Shown here: piece after piece, positions 35,895-37,616 of the stretch
Position numbering within the stretch: position 1 is the stretch's first letter
How the letters are laid out: each line of letters opens with the position of its first letter
NCBI RefSeq assembly: GCF_010993965.1
Contig: NZ_WIXM01000033.1
Span: forward strand, 1-37,616
Source of the DNA: Gracilibacillus sp. YIM 98692
GTDB lineage: Bacteria > Bacillota > Bacilli > Bacillales > Amphibacillaceae
Reading direction: 5' to 3'
DNA length: 37,616 nucleotides
Program-made: the position numbers and the translations under genes
Notes under the pieces: model-generated
Told to the model about the DNA's origin: nothing
Database searches by the model: none
What the model saw: the letters and a program-made list of their open reading frames with translations, nothing else

Positions 35895-36362
35895 TTAAGG
35901 ATTTGTTATAGCATTTGTAATTTCTTCAATTGACATTTGGTTATGTATTTCAAATGAACCTATTTGAATATGATGACTAAGTTCTTCGTTCTCCAAATAT
36001 TCTATCAAACGGTTTTCATTTGATATAACTTCTTTTTCTACAAGCTTTGAAGCAACATCAGATACACTCATCCCTCGATCAATAGAAATGTTATAATATA
36101 CAAGTTTTGGAGCATGATTTTCTTCGTTATCATTTTCTTCTGTTGCTTCATTTTTGGCTTTATTTACATGCTCGGTTAACTTTTGTTCCATATCTTCTGA
36201 GTAAATAAAATAACCACTATCCTCTAAATTATCTAACATATCTTCTTCACTAAGTAAATTTGATTTATCTACTGATTTTTCTTCCGTTAAATAAAAGAAT
36301 ACACCTATAATTAATGTAGCTGTTAATAGTCCGATTGCAAATGATCTGATAATTGGTTTCAT
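35895..36362 (-). CDS. Membrane-anchored protein with MltG/YceG N-terminal-like domain
   Basis: A 155-residue protein with one N-terminal membrane anchor (about 7-26), an acidic linker (35-85) and a C-terminal domain (about 88-155). Its pattern (SVSDVASKLVEKEVI ... IGSFEIHNQMSIEEI) is that of the small LysM-like domain at the N-terminus of MltG endolytic transglycosylases. The catalytic YceG domain is missing. It may correspond to yqzC, which has this position in B. subtilis; function unknown. A GAGGAA site precedes the ATG. The upstream gene ends 9 bp before it, so they are co-transcribed. Confidence 0.75.
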   Translation of the reverse strand: MKPIIRSFAIGLLTATLIIGVFFYLTEEKSVDKSNLLSEEDMLDNLEDSGYFIYSEDMEQKLTEHVNKAKNEATEENDNEENHAPKLVYYNISIDRGMSVSDVASKLVEKEVISNENRLIEYLENEELSHHIQIGSFEIHNQMSIEEITNAITNP

Positions 36363-36371
36363 GTATATTCC

Positions 36372-36713
36372 TCATCTTTCAATAATTGTTTTGACATCAT
36401 ATTCGTTTAATTTTAATTTCTTCGCAATAGTTTTGGAATCAAAACCTTGATCATATAAATGCTTTATTTTCTTTATTAATGGAGTATCTTTCATATTGTC
36501 AGATAACTCACTGGAAAGAAGCGGTTGTTCATCTATTAGTAATTCTTCCTCTATGACTTTCATTTTCTTTTTTAACTGGTAAGTTTCTTGCAAAGATGAA
36601 ATTGTTAGCTGCTCCATGTTTTCTTCCAATTGCTTGAATTTATCATTCATAAAAAAAGATAATATCCATAAAGTAATTCCTGTAATTATTAGCGTAATAA
36701 AAATATAATACAT
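36372..36713 (-). CDS. Membrane-anchored protein with C-terminal HTH-like end (YqzD-like)
   Basis: A 113-residue protein: one N-terminal membrane helix (about 2-20), a coiled-coil middle (about 25-60) and a C-terminal helix-turn-helix-like segment IKHLYDQGFDSKTIAKKLKLNEYDVKTII. The last part resembles resolvase-type HTH ends. I chose the ATG at 36713 because AGGAGGG lies at proper distance; the frame runs eight codons further to ATG 36737, which has no ribosome binding site. It sits where B. subtilis has yqzD. Function unknown; it and the downstream gene form a two-gene unit, pointing away from rpmG. Confidence 0.75.
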   Translation of the reverse strand: MYYIFITLIITGITLWILSFFMNDKFKQLEENMEQLTISSLQETYQLKKKMKVIEEELLIDEQPLLSSELSDNMKDTPLIKKIKHLYDQGFDSKTIAKKLKLNEYDVKTIIER

Positions 36714-36785
36714 CTTTACCCTCCTGCGAAATTTCATATTCTATTAATAGTTATATCATATCGGAAGTATCAAGAGAAGTTATAC

Positions 36786-36828
36786 TTGAAATTGTATGAA
36801 TAGTTTGCTATTATATCATGGTAATGAT
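36786..36828 (+). promoter_or_regulatory. rpmG promoter with overlapping palindrome
   Basis: TTGAAA at 36786-36791, a 17-bp spacer and TATTAT at 36809-36814. A palindrome ATCAT-GGTA-ATGAT (36815-36828) covers the start-site region. It may be an operator; see findings. Confidence 0.6.
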
Positions 36829-36869
36829 TCGATGAAATGAGATGTATGATTTAGTTTGGAGGGAAGACC

Positions 36870-37019
36870 ATGCGTGTAAACATTACTTTAGCTTGTACTG
36901 AAACAGGTGACCGTAACTATATTACAACTAAAAATAAACGTAAACATCCTGAACGTTTGGAGCTTAAGAAATATAGCCCACGTTTAAAAAAGTATACGTT
37001 ACACCGTGAAACAAAATAA
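36870..37019 (+). CDS. rpmG: Ribosomal protein L33, zinc-independent form
   Basis: A 49-residue L33 ([19 protein letters not shown] at the start, LHRETK at the end). Only one of the four cysteines of the zinc-binding form is kept: CTETG replaces CTxCG and YSPRLKK replaces the second pair. It is therefore a C-minus paralogue, which in many bacteria can replace the zinc form when zinc is scarce. The start has a GGAGGGAAG site and its own promoter. Its place after the yqzC/yqzD region matches B. subtilis gene order. A terminator follows at once. Confidence 0.97.
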   Translation: MRVNITLACTETGDRNYITTKNKRKHPERLELKKYSPRLKKYTLHRETK

Positions 37020-37028
37020 TGTAAAGAG

Positions 37029-37062
37029 CTCTTACCTATATCTATATGGGTAAGAGTTTTTT
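37029..37062 (+). terminator. Terminator after rpmG
   Basis: Stem CTCTTACC / GGTAAGAG with a TTTTTT tail. Confidence 0.9.
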
Positions 37063-37139
37063 CGTTAGACCCTTTTTGTTTACTACACAGTAGAACCAAA
37101 CAGCGACATAGTGAATATTCTCATCAGCACGACTTTTTT

Positions 37140-37285
37140 ATTTCGTTCAAAGATGAGTGCTAGTCCTGCGCTGCGAAAAAACGCTCCCTTTCCGGGGGCA
37201 CGGCTTCAGCTTCCTCGGCAGAAACCCACTGCCTGCGGGATCTTCAGCTCGCGCTGTTCCCCCAGGAGTGTCGCATTTTTTCACA
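37140..37285 (-). repeat. GC-rich dispersed repeat, copy B
   Basis: Reverse-strand copy of the element at 38-222: reading the minus strand gives GAAGATCCCGCAGG, then GAGGAAGCTGAAGCCGTGC, CCCCCGGAAAGGGAG, GTTTTTTCGCAGCG and GCACTCATC in the same order. The end near 37285 carries CACAGC, complementary to GCTGCG of the other side, so the element is partly palindromic. No gene is visible in 37063-37616. Confidence 0.6.
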
Positions 37286-37404
37286 GCTTTTTGTGGTTTT
37301 CTATTCGAGTGAGAAGAGCTCCATGGAACACTGATTTCACAAGATTTATTCTTTCAAAAATTAGAACCTCACTAATAGCGTAGGCAAGATACGTAGACTC
37401 CGAG

Positions 37405-37459
37405 GTATAGAAATCTTGGCTTTTCGCCCAAAATGGCGAAAGCCTTAGATTTCTTATAC
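37405..37459. other. 55-nt near-perfect hairpin
   Basis: Left arm (37405-37428) GTATAGAAATCTTGGCTTTT plus CGCC; loop CAAAAT; right arm (37435-37459) GGCGAAAGCCTTAGATTTCT plus TATAC. About 22 pairs form, with one or two bulges. It has no U-tract and no adjacent gene. Confidence 0.7.
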
Positions 37460-37499
37460 TATGTACCATTTATTTTATAAGTCCATAGTGAAACAACAC

Positions 37500-37545
37500 G
37501 TGTCCGAAGACCCCGCAGCGAGGGACGAGCGAGGAGGCTGAGGCC
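37500..37545 (+). repeat. GC-rich dispersed repeat, copy C, interrupted
   Basis: TCCGAAGACCCCGCAG followed by GAGGAGGCTGAGGCC matches copies A and B. After this the expected GTGCCCCCGG and the rest are replaced by unrelated sequence. The break fits an insertion at about 37546. Confidence 0.6.
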
Positions 37546-37616
37546 GTGTCGCGTGCCTAGCAAGCCGTTCATTGCTAATTGGTGAAAGTCCAATCCAAGT
37601 AAGTGCCAAGACGCTT
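37546..37616 (+). mobile_element. Probable 5' end of a group II intron, cut by the window edge
   Basis: Starting GTGTCGCGTGCC, with TAGCAA / TTGCTA and ATTGG-TGAAAG-TCCAAT hairpins and the GGTGAAAGTCCAA string typical of domain I of bacterial group II introns. The element would run to the right. No reverse transcriptase is in the window, so this is based on RNA features only; the exact first base is uncertain. Confidence 0.45.

Noticed and set aside
37111-37383. Open frame of 90 codons near the right end
   Set aside because: Crosses repeat copy B and has no ribosome binding site; the frame is a by-product of the GC-rich repeat.

Overview
The window is a stretch of low-GC Bacillaceae core chromosome, most likely from a moderately halophilic genus close to Oceanobacillus, Virgibacillus or Gracilibacillus. 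That placement is an inference from the Bacillus-type gene order (the yqfC to rpmG segment of the B. subtilis map), strong AGGAGG ribosome binding sites, low GC and some very acidic surface segments, such as the linker of the PstS lipoprotein. I see no prophage, CRISPR array, secretion cluster or defence island. I did not find a new multi-gene system; the unusual signals are small DNA and RNA elements between housekeeping genes.

Layout. Bases 1-478 hold a GC-rich dispersed repeat and an AT-rich leader. At 479-5999 lie yqfC-yqfD-phoH, ybeY-dgkA, era, yqzL and recO (sporulation, 16S rRNA maturation, undecaprenol kinase, recombination). Compared with B. subtilis, pgpH (yqfF), cdd and ccpN are absent from their usual places. 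At 5996-10214 a promoter whose -35 overlaps the recO stop drives a glycine T-box leader and glyQ-glyS, followed by yqfL. At 10215-13684 is the dnaG-sigA macromolecular synthesis operon with a long leader. Next come a small membrane protein gene, cytochrome c550 (cccA), trmK and yqfO.

From 16.9 to 24.0 kb: ispH and cshB diverge from one compact shared promoter region; then nfo, a DUF2624 gene, an SLT-type lytic transglycosylase, a DUF4190-like membrane protein, ispG, and a short NfeD gene behind a sigma-W-type promoter. IspG and IspH are the last two enzymes of the MEP isoprenoid pathway. At 24.1-25.9 kb is a Na+/phosphate cotransporter-PhoU fusion with Pho-box repeats upstream. At 26.1-26.8 kb is a tRNA cluster (Asn, Met, His, a second CAT tRNA that is probably Ile2, Ser, Phe) with a duplicated 5' half of tRNA-Phe 180 bp before the intact gene. 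Then come sodA, a YqgE-like MFS transporter and pbpA.

From 31.2 to 35.8 kb lies the phosphate operon pstS-pstC-pstA-pstB-phoU behind four regularly spaced Pho-box repeats. Two small minus-strand genes follow (an orphan MltG/YceG N-terminal-like domain and a membrane-anchored protein with a C-terminal HTH-like end), then zinc-independent rpmG. The last 550 bases are non-coding: two more copies of the GC-rich repeat, a 55-nt hairpin, and what looks like the 5' end of a group II intron running off the window.
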